Translations under genes and position numbers: made by a program
Assembly: GCF_018294505.1 (NCBI RefSeq)
Contig: NC_057807.1
Span: 142,528,461 to 142,592,460, forward strand
DNA length: 64,000 nucleotides
Reading direction: 5' to 3'
Origin: Triticum aestivum
Taxonomy: Eukaryota > Streptophyta > Magnoliopsida > Poales > Poaceae
Shown: piece after piece, positions 1-11,570 of the stretch
Layout: each line of letters begins with the position of its first letter
How positions within the stretch are numbered: position 1 is the first letter of the stretch
The notes under the pieces: model-generated
Told to the model about the DNA's origin: nothing
What the model saw: the letters and a program-made list of their open reading frames with translations, nothing else
The model's database searches: none

Positions 1-45
1 AAGGTCGGGTGCCCTGCTTTCACACGTGAGCTGTGGCAAGTCCAC

Positions 46-840
46 TTGTTTTCTGTCCGGGCGTTAAAGCCAGAAGTACCAGAGAAGTACGATGGCAAGC
101 TGAACCCGGCAGAATTCTTGGGCATTTACACAATTGCCATGCAAGCTGCTGGAGGAAGGGATGGAAAGATCTTTGCCAACTATTTCCCGTTGGTACTCAA
201 ACCCAATGTGAGGTCTTGGTTGATGAACTTGCCAAAGAACTCCATTTTGTGGTCAGATCTGAGCAACAAGTTCGTTGGTGCCTTCATTGGGGGCTAGAAA
301 GGCCCTGGACGGCCCAGTGACTTGCAGGTGATCCCGCAAAGAGTAGGAAAAAATCTTTGCAGATATATACAAATATTCAGACGTGTACACCGCATCATAC
401 CAGATGTGCATCCTGCAGCTATGATTGCCGCATTCCACACGAACATGCACAATCGTAAGATGCGGGAAAAGATGAACATACGATTGCCGAAGACCGTCTA
501 CGAGCTCTACACATGTTGAGGAGGGGAGAAGGCATCGCGGGGAGGATGCTGGTGCTGAGGTTGATTCTGAGTACTATGATGCCGCCACCCCAAAAAAGAA
601 AGGCTATATGCGCAATAGAAAGCGCAAGGGCAAGGTGGTTATGGCCGTGGGAGGGTCCGGCAACTCTAGCTCCACCAAGAAAACCAAAACAGAGAGCTCT
701 GGCAAGGAAGTTGCTGCATGCGCTAATTGTCAGGTAGCTGCGGCGGGCGAGAAGGCTAGCAAGCCTGACGGGAGATACTGCAAGATTCGCCATACCAAGG
801 GTCATGACCTCCAAGAATGCTATCAAGTCGAACAACTAGT
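46..840 (+). pseudogene. gag of the first Gypsy element, broken
   Basis: The frame at 46-297 holds a capsid-type gag segment with the pattern VRSWLMNLP followed by LSNKFVGAFIG, typical of Retrotrans_gag domains. Readable pieces continue in other frames at 322-519 and 608-840. The last contains a basic stretch and a possible zinc-knuckle-like motif (CKIRHTKGHDLQEC) near 780-820. A normal gag would be one continuous frame fused to pol; here at least two frameshifts and a stop at 295-297 interrupt it. The start codon is uncertain because upstream sequence is missing. Confidence 0.75.
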
Positions 841-1094
841 TAAAAACAGAAGCCTGAGTATGAGAAGCGTGACAAGGAGAAGGGCCAGGATGGTACTGGT
901 GGATCCGGCGAGAAAGGCCCCACGGTGGTCGAGGAGGGCGCCACGGCAAGGCCAGTCAGCAAAAGGAGAAACCTGCCAGGGGCCATGAGAAGAAGGAAGA
1001 AGATGACGAGAGTGAAGAGGAAGACGATGACGAGTCCAGTGAGAAGGAATTCCAAAAGGCAACAGAAGCCATCTGCATTGACGGGGGTGCATCT

Positions 1095-1661
1095 TTGCAT
1101 TCCTCCCACCGCCAACTTAAACATTGGGCGCGTGAGGTCAACACAGCGGAACTGATAGCAGATGCTCAAAAGCCCCTCAAGTGGTCACACACACCTATCA
1201 TTATCGGTGCCGAGGACCACCCTGATCGCACAGCTGCGGTCAGGTGCTTGCCGTTGTTGGTTTCACAAACAATACACAACATCAAGGTCACGAAAGTGTT
1301 AGTTGACGGTGGGGCCGGCTTGAACTTGATTTCTCCAGAAGTAATCGAGAGGCTACAAATCCCTGACGAAGAGCTCGAGAAAACCGGGACGTTTTAGGGA
1401 ATCAACCCAAGGAGAAGCCAGCCCAAGGGGAAGATCATGCTGCCGATGACATTTGGCAGGGAACTAAACTACATGACAGAGAAGATGGTTTTCGATGTTG
1501 TCAAGATCCCTTTGTCATTTAATGGGATTATGGGCCGCTCGGCTCTAGCCAAGTTTATGGCAGCATCTCATTATGCCTATAACACGTTGAAGATGCCAGG
1601 GCCAATGGGCGTCATTTCCATCAACTCTGATAAGAAGGATGTATTCATATGCGTTCATTAA
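1095..1661 (+). pseudogene. Aspartic protease region of the first Gypsy element
   Basis: The frame ending at 1397 contains VLVDGGAGLNLIS (about 1297-1335). This is the retropepsin-like active-site pattern with D followed by GGA instead of the usual D-T/S-G, a known variant in this lineage. A stop follows at 1395-1397. The next frame (1437-1661) keeps the downstream conserved pattern GRSALAKFMAASHYAYNTLK. The same two-part pattern recurs at 31560-31921 in a second element, which supports the assignment. It is broken by the stop and by the change of frame between the two parts. Confidence 0.8.
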
Positions 1662-1964
1662 CTTTACAGGGATGTTGTTGCGGCAAAAATCACGAAGGAA
1701 CCAACTCCCGCAAAGAAAAAGAAGAGCAAAAAGCCCGACAAGACGTCTAGCGAGAATTCCAGGAAGTGCACCTCATCGGACTGTCGCGCACCCGTCAAAG
1801 ACTTGCCGGAGAGCTTTGCTGGCAAGAGATCCAAAGCCACTCCACCTGCAATGAAGATGATGCCAACAAACGAGGACGACACTGGCGGTACTTTCACCGT
1901 CAGCGCCACCCTTGACAGTAAATAGGAAAGCGCGCTCATTGTCTTCCTGTGGGCGAATGTTGAT

Positions 1965-2827
1965 GTGTTTGCATGGCAACCATCTGACACCCCTGGCGTT
2001 CCCAGGGAGGTAATTGAGCACCACCTTGCTGTCTATCCCCATGCTCGGCCCGTCAAGAAGAAGGTCAGAAAGCAACCTTTGGAACAACAACAGTTCATAG
2101 CAGAGGATATCAAGAAACTTGAAGCAGCTGGTTTGGTCAGAGGAGTGTTACATCCAACTTGGTTGGCAAACCCAGTGGTAGTGCGCAAGACAAATGGGAA
2201 GTTGAGACTTTATATTGACTACACTGATCTTAATAAAGCATGTTCAAAGGATCGTTTCCCCTTGCCGCGCATTGATCAAATTGTAGACTTCACCACTGGC
2301 TGTGATTTACTCTCATCCTTGATGCATATTTTGGATACCATCATATATTCATGGCTAAGGAAGATGGGGAGAAAACCGCATTCATTACTCCATGTGGCAC
2401 ATACTGCTTCGTGCGTATGCCTTTCGGACTAAGGAGTGCTGGTTCGACATTTGCAAGAGCAGTCCAGATTGGTTTTGAACCGCATCTACACAGGAATGTG
2501 GAAGCCTATATGGATGATATAGTGGTCAAGACCAAGGACAAATCAACCCTAGTTCAAGATCTGGAAGAAACATTTGCAAACTTGCGCAAAATTAACATGA
2601 AGCTCAACCCTAAGAAGTGTGTGTTTGGTGTTCCATTTGGTAGTCTCCTCGGGTTCTTTGTGTCTCAGCGTCAGATAGAAGCAAACCTTGACAAGATCAA
2701 AGCTATCGAGCAGATTCAAGCACCTAAAACCGTCAACGATGTGCGACGTCTTGCCGCCTGTGTTGCTACTCTAAGTAGGTTCATTTCAAGATCCGTTGAG
2801 CGTGCCTGCTGTTTTTCAAAATATTGA
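1965..2827 (+). pseudogene. Reverse transcriptase of the first Gypsy element, frameshifted
   Basis: The first frame (1965 to about 2335) has the N-terminal RT pattern: a KLEAAGLVRGVLHPTWLANP segment, then KLRLYIDYTDLNKAC and FPLPRIDQIVD. The second frame (2351-2827) continues with MPFGLRSAGSTFARA, the catalytic YMDD box at 2507-2518 (YMDDIVVKT) and FGSLLGFFVS. The frame changes near 2330-2351, inside the segment that normally carries the first catalytic aspartate (expected LDAYSGYHQI), which is scrambled here. The catalytic box is present, but no single frame spans the domain, so it is inactive. Confidence 0.9.
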
Positions 2828-2849
2828 AAAAGGCAGGTCCAGTAAAATG

Positions 2850-3754
2850 GACTCCAAAAGCGGAGGTTATGCTGCAGGATCTGAAAAGTACCTATCCTCT
2901 GTGCCAACATTAGTTGCGCCTAAGCCACAAGAGTCGTTGCTACTATATTTAGCGGCAACGAACCAAGTGGTCAATGCCACACTAGTTGCACAAAGAGAAG
3001 CTAGTGATGAGGAAACAACTGCAGCAATCTCATCCCACGACAAGGCGAGATCCTCTCCGGCAAGATCTGATACCAACAAATTGGAAATAGAGTAAGGAAG
3101 TGAAGCCAATGAACATATTGTGCCAAAGAAGAAGATGGTGCAGCAACCAGTATACTTTGTCAGCTTCCTTGTACAAGAGGCTAGATCAAGGTAATCTGGA
3201 GTGAAGAAGTTGCTTTTCGGCCTTCTCATGGCCTCGAGAAAGACACTCCACTACTTTCAAGCACATGAGATCACCTTTGTCACTCGCTTCCCGTTGCAAC
3301 CTATTTGAGAAATTCAGAAGCAACTGGCAGGGTAGTGGAGTGGGCATTAGAGTTGTCAAGTTTTGCCCTCAAGTTTGAGAGCACTTCAACCATTCAGAGT
3401 AGAGCCTTGGCATAATTCATCGCAGAACGGATGCAAACACAAGATGAAGAAATTCAAGAATCAACTCTCCCCGGCAAAGAAACTGAGAAAGAATGGGTCA
3501 TGTACTTTGACGGTGCCTTCTCACTACAGGGAGCCAGTGCTGGAGTGCTGCTTGTCGGACCCACTGGAGAGCGCCTCAAGTATGTGGTTCAAATGCACTT
3601 TCCCAAGGAGAAAGCAACTAACAACACTGCAGAATATGAGAGACTCCTTGCCGGCCTCAAGATTGCAGTAGAGTTGGGGATCAAAAAATTGATTGTTTGT
3701 GGAGATTCACAGTTTGTTGTGAAGCAAGTGAACAAAGATTATCTAAGCCATTGA
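2850..3754 (+). pseudogene. RT connection and RNase H region of the first Gypsy element
   Basis: The frame around 2850-3000 continues the pol thumb/connection (VKWTPKAEVMLQDLKKYLSS, then APKPQESLLLYLAA). After a degenerate stretch, 3431-3754 gives a well-kept RNase H fold: MYFDGAF with the first acidic residue, then NNTAEYE and CGDSQFVV, which carry further conserved acidic positions. The FDG...NTAEYE...GDSQ pattern is typical of the archaeal-type RNase H found in Tat-lineage elements (established knowledge), in line with the antisense ORF downstream. Stops at 3093-3095 and 3752-3754 and frame changes break it. Confidence 0.8.
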
Positions 3755-4289
3755 TGGAGGCGTACATGGAATAGGTGAGGAAATTGGAGGAACACTTTGA
3801 CGGGTTGCAAACAGAGCATATCCCGCAGGCAGAGAACATCATTGCTGATCACCTGCCAAAGTGTGCTGCTCAAAAGCACATGTGGAACCTTGAACTTTTC
3901 TACTCCATTTGAAACAACTATCAGCAATTCCATCAACGCTAGCAAATAAGGAAGAAGGTTAAACACCAACAAGTATTTCCTGGTTGAGCTTCCTGAAGCC
4001 ACTGGTAAGAATGTTGCCGGGAGCGACAACGTGTCTGCCGGTGAACAGCGGCTTCATGAGAGCCTCAGGTTTGTTGTTGAGGTCAGCGCTCCCGGAGCCG
4101 TAGATATGACTTTAGTCCTTGTCGTTGAGCCTTAAGCTCCAGCATGGGTGCAACACATAGTCCAATTTCTTCAGACAAGAGACTTCCCGATGAGCAAGAA
4201 GAAGCTGAGAAAGTAGCCCTTTAATCGAGTATGTATCAGTTTGTGGATAACATTTTGTGCAGAAAGACCAAACGGAGTGAAATTAAAGT

Positions 4290-5373
4290 GCATTTTCCAG
4301 GAAGATTGACTCAAGTTATTAGCAGAGATACACGAAGGCATATGTGGCACTCACATAGGATCAAGAGCCCTTGTCGGTAAAGCTTTCCGACAAGGTTCTT
4401 ATTGGCCCACTGCCCTCCAGGATGCAACTGAGCTAGTAACAAGATGTGAAGCATGCTAGTTCCATTCAAAGAACATACAACAACCAGCGCAAGCTCTTCA
4501 AACAATCCCTCTCTCTTGGACTTTTCGGTCTAGGGGCTTGATACCTTGGGTCCCTTCCCCCATGCTACCGGGGGCTTTGAGTTCGTGTACTTGCCATCGA
4601 CAAGTTCACAAAGTGGCCTGAGGTAGAGCCAGTGAGAAAGGTGACTGCACAATCAGCTGTGAAGTTCTTCAAGGGACTAGTTTGTCATTTTGGGATTCCA
4701 GACATAATCATCACCGACAACGACACACAGTTCACGAGCCACACCTTCATGCAATACATCTAGAGCCTCGGGAGCAAGGTTTGTTTGCCTCTGTTGCTCA
4801 TCCTAGAAGCAGTGGGCAAGCAGAATGGACAAATGCTGAAGTGTTGCGTGGCCTCAAGACAAGAACCTTTGACAGGGTGCATAAATGTGGAAGACGCTAG
4901 ATTGATGAGTTGCCAGCAGTTCTTTGGTCACTCAGGACGACACCAAATCGATCTACTGGCCAGACACCATTCTCCCTCTTTTATGGTGCAGAAGCGGTGT
5001 TCCCCATGAAACTCACCTACGGGTCACCTCGAGTGCTTGCCTATGGTGAGGCAGACCAAGAGCAGCTACGGCAAGAAGATGTTGTGCTCCTCAAGGAAGA
5101 TCGTCTTTGGGCGGCTATGCGAGCTGTATGCTACCAGCAAGCTTTGCGTCGCTACCATATCCGCAAAGTTCATGCCTGAAGCTTTGAGGAGGGTGACCTT
5201 GTTCTTCGGCGTGTCCAATCCGCCAAGAAATCAAACAAGCTGATGCCAAAGTGGGAAGGCCCTTATCAGGTAGTGCAAGTCACCAGACTTGGCACAGCCC
5301 ATCTGGAGATCGAAGATGGTATCCGAGTGCAAAACCCATGGAATATCGAGCATCTTTGCAAGTTCTACCCATG
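4290..5373 (+). pseudogene. Integrase of the first Gypsy element, broken
   Basis: Three frames together read as an integrase. Around 4319-4460 is an HHCC-type zinc-binding remnant ending in ELVTRCEAC. Around 4590-4850 are pieces of the catalytic core: AIDKFTKWPE, IIITDNDTQF and HPRSSGQAEW, holding the expected D, D and E positions. 4910-5179 holds the core end and C-terminal part (AVLWSLRTTPNRSTGQTPFS, FYGAEAVFP). The chromatin-distal tail ends near 5373. Several stops and frame changes are present. Its position after RNase H is the normal Ty3/gypsy order. Confidence 0.85.
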
Positions 5374-6228
5374 AGGCGCAGTTGCCGGGCCTTGTTCCCG
5401 GCAACCACTTTTGTACAAGCTTTGTCTCCAAGACTCGTAACCCTTTGTCCAAAGCCAGGCGCAGACCCTGTGCAAACATGAATAAAGCTAAGTGTTTCAC
5501 AACCCTTTGTGCATATTTATCTATGTATCTATACATGCAACATTGTGATTACATTTTGACTTGTATGAAAACTGCCGATGAACCATCAAGGTTCCCAAAC
5601 CACTCTTTTCTCTTCTTTATTTCTCCAAATAGATAGAAGGATTCCTCACGCACAAGTTTCCATGGGGGAGCTGACGAAGGGAATATATGGCGCCGCTAGC
5701 ATTCATTGCATACAACAGGAATTATAGCAAAGAAAGCTAAGTTGGAAAAAAAATAAACTAAAAATTTGTTTGTCACATAATAGCTCCCCTTGCATGGTTC
5801 TGTGTTAGTATGAGAAACCTGCACGCGAAGGAATCTTCTTGTGACCATTCGCGCTCTAATCTTGCCTTGAGTATGCTCGGCAAGGTTTTGTAGCTGCACA
5901 GGGATCAACAAGATATCTTGCAGGTAGCAGCATCACCAGCAGACGCTAAGGACCCGTTCCTCAAAGCGCTTGTGGCAAGAAAGCACACCGACAAGTTTCT
6001 AGGCCACATAGGGTAAAGCATCGAAATCATACAAAGACACGAACAAGCAAAGGGGACAACAAGCATTCATCTGAGCATTGTAAATAGTGAATATTTATTA
6101 AGGGATGCTCAATAACATTTTCCTTAGACCTTTTCCCAGGGTTTACATCAAGTGCAAGCAGGGCAAAAAGGGTGCCTAGGCAAGGCCTGGCTTGCTCCCA
6201 GCAAGCCAGATGATGGTGCTGCTGGTGT
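5374..6228. other. Non-coding spacer between integrase and the antisense ORF
   Basis: About 850 bases with no convincing coding sequence on either strand. Short frames here are low in protein-like character. The spacer separates the 3' end of integrase from the convergent antisense ORF, so it probably holds the polyadenylation regions of both transcripts; I see no clear signal to prove this. Confidence 0.5.
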
Positions 6229-6519
6229 TTAGCTGGAGTCCAAGCCCTTGTCTTTAGTCCTGATGCTCGAGGACTCGTCGTCATCTTCACCATCATCATC
6301 CTCGTCGCTTTCACTCGAGGAGGCGGTTTCGCTATTGCTCGAGCTCTCCATGTAGCACTTCATGAGAGCTCCTAATGCACCGAAGAACTTCACGGCAAGT
6401 GTGTCGGACTCGATAAACTTGACGTGGAGAAGATGCCCCTGCCCCAAGCATCGAGCATGGACGAAGGATTTCCACCCGTGCGTGAAGTACATTCCATTGG
6501 CGGAGAACTCGACCTTCAC
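6229..6519 (-). pseudogene. Antisense B3-like ORF of the first Gypsy element, N-terminus cut off
   Basis: On the minus strand this frame runs from the LTR junction at 6519 to a stop at 6229. It has the pattern VKVEFSANGMYFTHGWKSFV followed by a glycine-rich turn, HLLHVKF and VKFFGALGALMKC, and then a long acidic serine tail (SSESDEDDDGEDDDESSS). The HGW-x-F-V...L-x-x-GH...F pattern resembles the second half of plant B3 DNA-binding domains. The reading frame stays open into the neighbouring LTR, but the real N-terminal half is missing because a retrotransposon inserted here. A related antisense ORF lies at 42678-43320. Antisense extra ORFs are documented in Tat-lineage elements; the B3 similarity is my reading and unproven. 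Confidence 0.6.
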
Positions 6520-7921
6520 TGATACGTCTCCATCGTATCTACTTTTCCTAAAGCTTTTGCTCTTGTTTTGGACTCTAATTTGCATGATTTGGATGAAACT
6601 AACCCGGACTGGTGTTGTTTTCAGCAAAACTACCATGGTGTTGTTTTTGTGCAGAAATAAAAGTTCTCGGATTTGGACGAAACTTTTTGGAGAATTATTT
6701 CAGAATAAATAAAAAATACTAGAACCAAGAACCACCTGAGGGGAGGCTGGCTGCCCACAAGACACCAGGGCGTGCCACCCTCCTGGCGTGCCCTAGTGGG
6801 TAGTGGGGCCCTCGGGGCTCTGCTAACCCTAGTTCCAACTCTATAAATTCCTATTTTCGGAGAAAAAATAGGAGAGGAAGTTTCATTGTGTTTCACAATA
6901 CGAAGCCGCCATCACCTCCTGTTCTTCATCAGGAGGCTAGATCTAGAGCCTGTTCGGGGCTCTGGAGAGGGGAATCTTTGGTCCTCTCATCACCAACCCT
7001 CCTGCATTGCCAATTCCATGATGCTCCCCACCGGGAGTGAGTAATTCCTTCGTAGGCTCGTTGGTCGGTAAGGAGTTGGATGAGATTCATTATGTAATCG
7101 AGTTAGTGTTGTTAGGGCTTGATCCCTAGTATCCACTATGTTTTGAGATTGATGTTGCTATGACTATGCTATGCTTAATGCTTGTCACTAGGGCCCGAGT
7201 GCCATGATTTCAGATCTGAACCGTTTATGTTTTCACCATTATATCTATGTTCTAGATCCGATCTTGCAAGCATATGCACCTATTGCTTGTTATGATCCGT
7301 AAACCCCAGGGTGACCGTAATTGGGGTTCTTTCTGGTGATGACCGTAGTTTGAGGAGTTCATTCACTATGTGTTAATGCTTTGTTCTGGTTCTCTATTAA
7401 AAAGAGGCCTTAATATCCCTTAGTTTCCTTATGGACCCCGCTGCCACGGGAGGGTAGTACAAAAGATGGCATGCAAGTTCTTTTCCATAATCACATATGA
7501 CTATTTACGAAATACATGCCTACATTATATTTATGATCTGGAGATAGTTCTGTGTCGCCCTAGGTTATGACTGTTATATGAGGAATATCATCTAATGAAT
7601 TCACCGATCCAATGCCCATGAGTTTTCCACATATTGTTCTTGCTAAGTTACTATTTATTTTGCTACTGTTACAACTGCTACAAAATTATTTCTATCACTG
7701 TTACCGTTACTATTATTGTTACCACTGCTATCAAACTATCATACTAATGTGCTACTAATCACTCTGCTGTGGATATTTAATCTCCAGGTGTGGTTGAATT
7801 GAAAACTCAACGGCTAATACTTACAAATATTCTTTGGCTCCCCTTGTGTCGAATCTATAAATTTGGGTTGAATACTCTACCCACGAAAACTGTTGCGATC
7901 CCCTATACTTGTGGGTTATGA
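6520..7921 (+). repeat. 5' LTR, 1.4 kb
   Basis: It begins TGATACGTCTCCATCGTATC and ends near CTTGTGGGTTATGA, where a TCA terminus is expected, so one terminal base appears mutated. A GC-rich inverted repeat lies at about 6735-6812 and a TATA-like box (tataaat) at 6842-6848, which together look like the promoter. About 75 bases at 6597-6672 closely match 14853-14931 in a different LTR. The left target repeat would be TTCAC (6515-6519); its partner is not in the window. Confidence 0.8.
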
Positions 7922-7932
7922 AGACCTTTTTC

Positions 7933-7950
7933 TGGTGCCATTGCCGGGGA
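7933..7950 (+). promoter_or_regulatory. Primer-binding site, tRNA-Asp type, with two changes
   Basis: The sequence tggtgccattgccgggga lies 11 bases after the LTR end. It differs at two positions from the site at 50742-50759, which is complementary to the 3' end of plant tRNA-Asp. It would prime minus-strand DNA synthesis. Confidence 0.75.
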
Positions 7951-7999
7951 GCATAGCTATATTTGTTGAGTCACTTGGGATTTATATCTATTTATCGCT

Positions 8000-10320
8000 A
8001 TGAAGAATCTGAAGGATACCAAAACCGAGATCGTTCCCTCAAGGATGAGGGGAGGTAAGGAATTTTCATCACAGTCTGCACTTGATTCACCTTCTGTTTT
8101 GAGTAAGCTTGCAACACCACCACATGCTATTAATTCTGATATGTTGCAAGTTATTGATGATGCTACTTCTGCTATGAATGATGCTTATGATGATGCTTGT
8201 ACCTTCCTTGATGATAATGTGCCACTAGGTGAATTTCTTAATGAACAACTTGCTAGAGCTAAAGAGAATGAAATTGCTGAAACTGATGAATTTATTGTAA
8301 CTGATGAAGTCTTTGAAACTAAGAATTATGAAACACCTATTAGACCTAGCTCTCCTAGATTTGAATTGCCTAAAATACCCGTGGGTTATGTTATGGATGA
8401 GGAGATAGCTAGAGACTTTCCTGCTTGCAATGATAGGGATGATCTTAAGAAATTATTATGCAAACTAAAAGAAAAATGTTTGAATGCTAGAATAAAATGT
8501 GGTCCTAAGTTTGCTACTTCACCTATCTTTATTACCGATAAGGATTATGAATTTTTTGTCGACCCAGAGTTAATTACTCTGGTTGAATCAGATCCTTTCC
8601 ATGGCTATGAAACTGTATCTGTAGTGGCACATCTTACTAAATTAAATGATATAGCCACCCTATTTGCTCATGATGAGAAAATTCGCTATTACTATATCCT
8701 CAAATTGTTTCTGTACTCGTTAAAGGGTGATGATAAGATATGGTACAATGCTCTTGCTCCTGGTTGTGTGCATAGTCCCCAGGATATGATTTATTACTTC
8801 TCTGAAAAATATTTTCCTAATCATAAGAAACAAGCTGCCTTACATGAATTATTTAACTTTGTGAAAGTTGAATAAGAGTATCTCCCACAAGCTTGGGGGA
8901 GGCTTCTCGAATTACTTAATGCTTTGCCTAATCGTCCTCTTAAGAAAAATGAAATACTTGATATCCTCTATAATGGACTAACCGATGCTAGGGACTTCCT
9001 AGATAGTTGTGCTGGTTGTGTTTTCAGGGAACGAACTATTAAAGAAGCTACGGAAATATTGAATAATATATTGAAAATTTATGATGATGGGACTCTTCCT
9101 GAACCACCGCCAAAACCAACTCCAAAGAAGAGGGGTATGTTATTTCTCAGTCCTAAAGATATGCAAGAGGCAAAGAAATGTATGAAGGAAAAAGGTATTA
9201 AAGCTGGAGATGTTAAGAATTTCCCACCTATTGAAGGAATACATGGACTTGATACACCACCACCACAGGTGGTAGAGGTAAATTATTTATTAAAGTTTGA
9301 TGAAGGTGACGTCCCTTATATTAAACATCGTAGTCAATGCCTTTATGAATTTGATAATTACATTATGAAACAAGATCACTTCAATGCAAATGTTGTGAAA
9401 CAATTGAAATATAACTCTGATATGATTGCTCGCTTGAGTGACTTGTTATTTAGAATTACTAATGATGTTAGGGGTGTAGGAAAACATGCTTATATGGTTC
9501 AAACTCAGTTAGAACAAGTTGCTAAATCTCAAATAGAATTGCTTAGTGAAATGAACAATAATATGAATGATTATGTTGTTAGAGTAGGAACTAGAGGAGG
9601 CAAAATGACTCAAGAACCACTTTATCCCGAGGGTCACCCAAAAAGAATTGAACAAGACTCTCAAAGAATTAATACGGGTGCACCTGGTCCTGCTAAAAAG
9701 AAAAAGAAAAAGAAAAAAGAAAAAGAAAAAGAAAAATGATAAGACTTTGCAAACCTCTAGTGAACCTGAGAATGAAAAACCTTCTGAAGATAACAATGAT
9801 GTCTCTATTTCTGATGCTGAAACTCAATCTGGTAATGAACATTCACCTAGTGATAATGAAAATGATAATGATGATGTTCATGAAGATACTCAACCAGACA
9901 ATGATGAAGAACCAAATAATGATATTGAAATAGAACCTGCTATTGATCTTGATAACCCACAACCTAAAAATAAATGATATGACAAGAGAGACTTTGTTGC
10001 TAGAAAATATGGAAAAGAAAGAGAGTCATGGGTTCAAAAACGCATGCCCTTTCCACCTAAACCTTCTAAGAAAAAAGATGATGAAGAATTTGAACGCTTT
10101 GCTGAAATGCTTAGGCTAGTCTTTTTGCAAACTCGCTTGACTGATATTTTAAAGATGGTCCCTTATGAAAAATACATGAAAGAAATTGTCACTAATAAAG
10201 GAAAAAAATACCTGGAGCTGAAATCTCCGCCATGCTTGCTAATTATTCTTTCAAGGATGGAGTACCTAAAAACTTGGAGATCTAGGAATACCAACTATAC
10301 CTTGCTCCATCAAAAGAAAT
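8000..10320 (+). pseudogene. gag of the 6520 element, one stop plus a frameshift at an A/G-rich repeat
   Basis: The frame from ATG 8000 is open to TAA at 8873-8875 and then continues in the same frame to 9739, so a single nonsense codon interrupts it. The capsid part has DKIRYYYILKLFLYSL-like text (DEKIRYYYILKLFLYSLKGD) and YFSEKYFPNHKK. After a lysine-rich repeat of AAAAAG units (9696-9738) the frame shifts by one and resumes at about 9738-9977 as a very acidic region (EDNNDVSISDAETQSGNEH). It goes on past a TGA (9975-9977) to about 10320. The acidic C-terminal segment followed by the basic KKDDEEFERF stretch leads into protease. Single lesions suggest moderate age. Confidence 0.8.
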
Positions 10321-10335
10321 TATGTCAAAACTGCT

Positions 10336-10800
10336 TTGTGTGATTTAGGAGATAGTGTTAGTGTTATGCCTTTCTCTTTATATAAAAGACTTGATTTGAA
10401 TAAACTCACACCTACTGAAATATCTTTGCAAATGGCTGGTAAATCAACTGCCATACCTATCGGTATTTGTGAGGATGTGGCCGTTGTTGTTGCAAATGTT
10501 ACTATCTTAAAAGACTGTGTTATACTTGAGATGCCCGAGGATGACAACATGTATTATCCTTGGTAGACCATTTTTTAATACTCTAGGGGCTGATTGCAAT
10601 AAAAGCACTCACTTTTCATATTAATGGTAATGAGCATATGGTGCACTATCCGAAGAAGCAATTTCAAGTGAATGGTATTAATGTTATTGAAAAATATCCG
10701 ACAATTACTATTGGAAGTTTTCAACTACCTCTACCTACTACCAAAAAGAAATATGACATACTTATTGTTGGGGATATGTGTATCCCTGTTGAGGTAACTT
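10336..10800 (+). pseudogene. Aspartic protease fragment of the 6520 element
   Basis: The frame at 10336-10566 reads CDLGDSVSVMPFSLYKRLDL, then SLQMAGKSTAIPIGICEDV. In this family the active-site pattern is usually DLGAS; here the alanine is an aspartate, an unusual change next to the catalytic residue. The frame ends at TAG 10564-10566, and the following strand-exchange part is readable in another frame to about 10800 (FHINGNEHMVHYPKKQF). After this RT would be expected but nothing pol-like follows. Confidence 0.75.
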
Positions 10801-11570
10801 AGTGTTTTACGAAAGTTCCTCGGTTTCATGCCAATCGAAAATGGTTGTTAGTAAAACCTGATCAACCTTATTAATGGTTCATTTTCAAGAGGTATGTGGT
10901 CGATGAATTTAGTAAGCACAACTTTCTGTCCCTACCTTTTGTTTTCTGTTTTTCTTAGTTAAATAAAATAAAATGCCATGTTTATCCTGTTTTCTGGATT
11001 TTCTTTGCAACAAAAAAGTGCCTAAAAATAAAATTGCTCAGAATGCCCTAAAATTTTAATACGATTTTTTCTGAATATTTTTGAATTTCCGGTACAAATA
11101 ACATTCGAGGGGGTGCCCCTGGTGCCCACAAGACACCAGGGCGTGCCAGCCACCCTAGGCGCGCCCTGGTGGGCGGTGGGGCCCACGTGGTCCCTCTCAC
11201 TTATCCCTTTTGCCCATGTCATCTCCTAAAATCACCATTGCTCTTCTCGTGTTCTTGCTCTCAAACTCACGTATTTCGATCTCTTTTCTTGAAGCTCTGT
11301 TTCCGAAACTATTTTGGGGGATTTCTACTTGGTATGTGACTCCTCCATTGCTCCAATTAGTTTTTGCTTTAGTGGTTTATATTTGGAATAATTAGCTACT
11401 CTTGGTGGTGCTGTAAATGGGCTTGCATGTTGAATTCTTGGAGTTCCAAGTAGTTTGAATACTTGATATAGCCTCTAGACATCCATATGAGTAGTTGCTA
11501 TTAATCTTGTGAAGTTTTGTTGACAAAAATTTTGTGTCAAAATTTTTTCAGAGATTGTTCGCAAATAAAA
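10801..11570 (+). promoter_or_regulatory. Non-coding block holding a copy of the LTR promoter-like GC module
   Basis: Between the protease and the last ORF there is no coding sequence. Positions 11108-11200 repeat the GC-rich inverted-repeat module of this element's own LTR; 26 bases at 11123-11148 are identical to 6752-6777, and the flanking GC-rich text is similar. In the LTR this module lies just upstream of the TATA box. Here it lies about 370 bases upstream of the start of the next ORF, so it may act as an internal promoter. I do not see a clean TATA box, so the role is inference. Confidence 0.5.

Larger units (their letters stand above)
1..6519 (+). mobile_element. Ty3/gypsy retrotransposon, Tat-like, 5' end outside window and 3' end cut off
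   Basis: The domain order gag, aspartic protease, reverse transcriptase, RNase H, integrase is readable on the plus strand between 46 and about 5373, with many frameshifts and stops. An ORF on the opposite strand follows integrase (6229-6519). This antisense position downstream of pol is known for Tat-lineage Gypsy elements of grasses (the RIRE2/Grande type), which is why I suggest that lineage. The 5' LTR lies left of the window. The element stops at 6519, where another retrotransposon LTR begins, and its remaining 3' part is not found in the window. It cannot be autonomous in this state. Confidence 0.85.
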
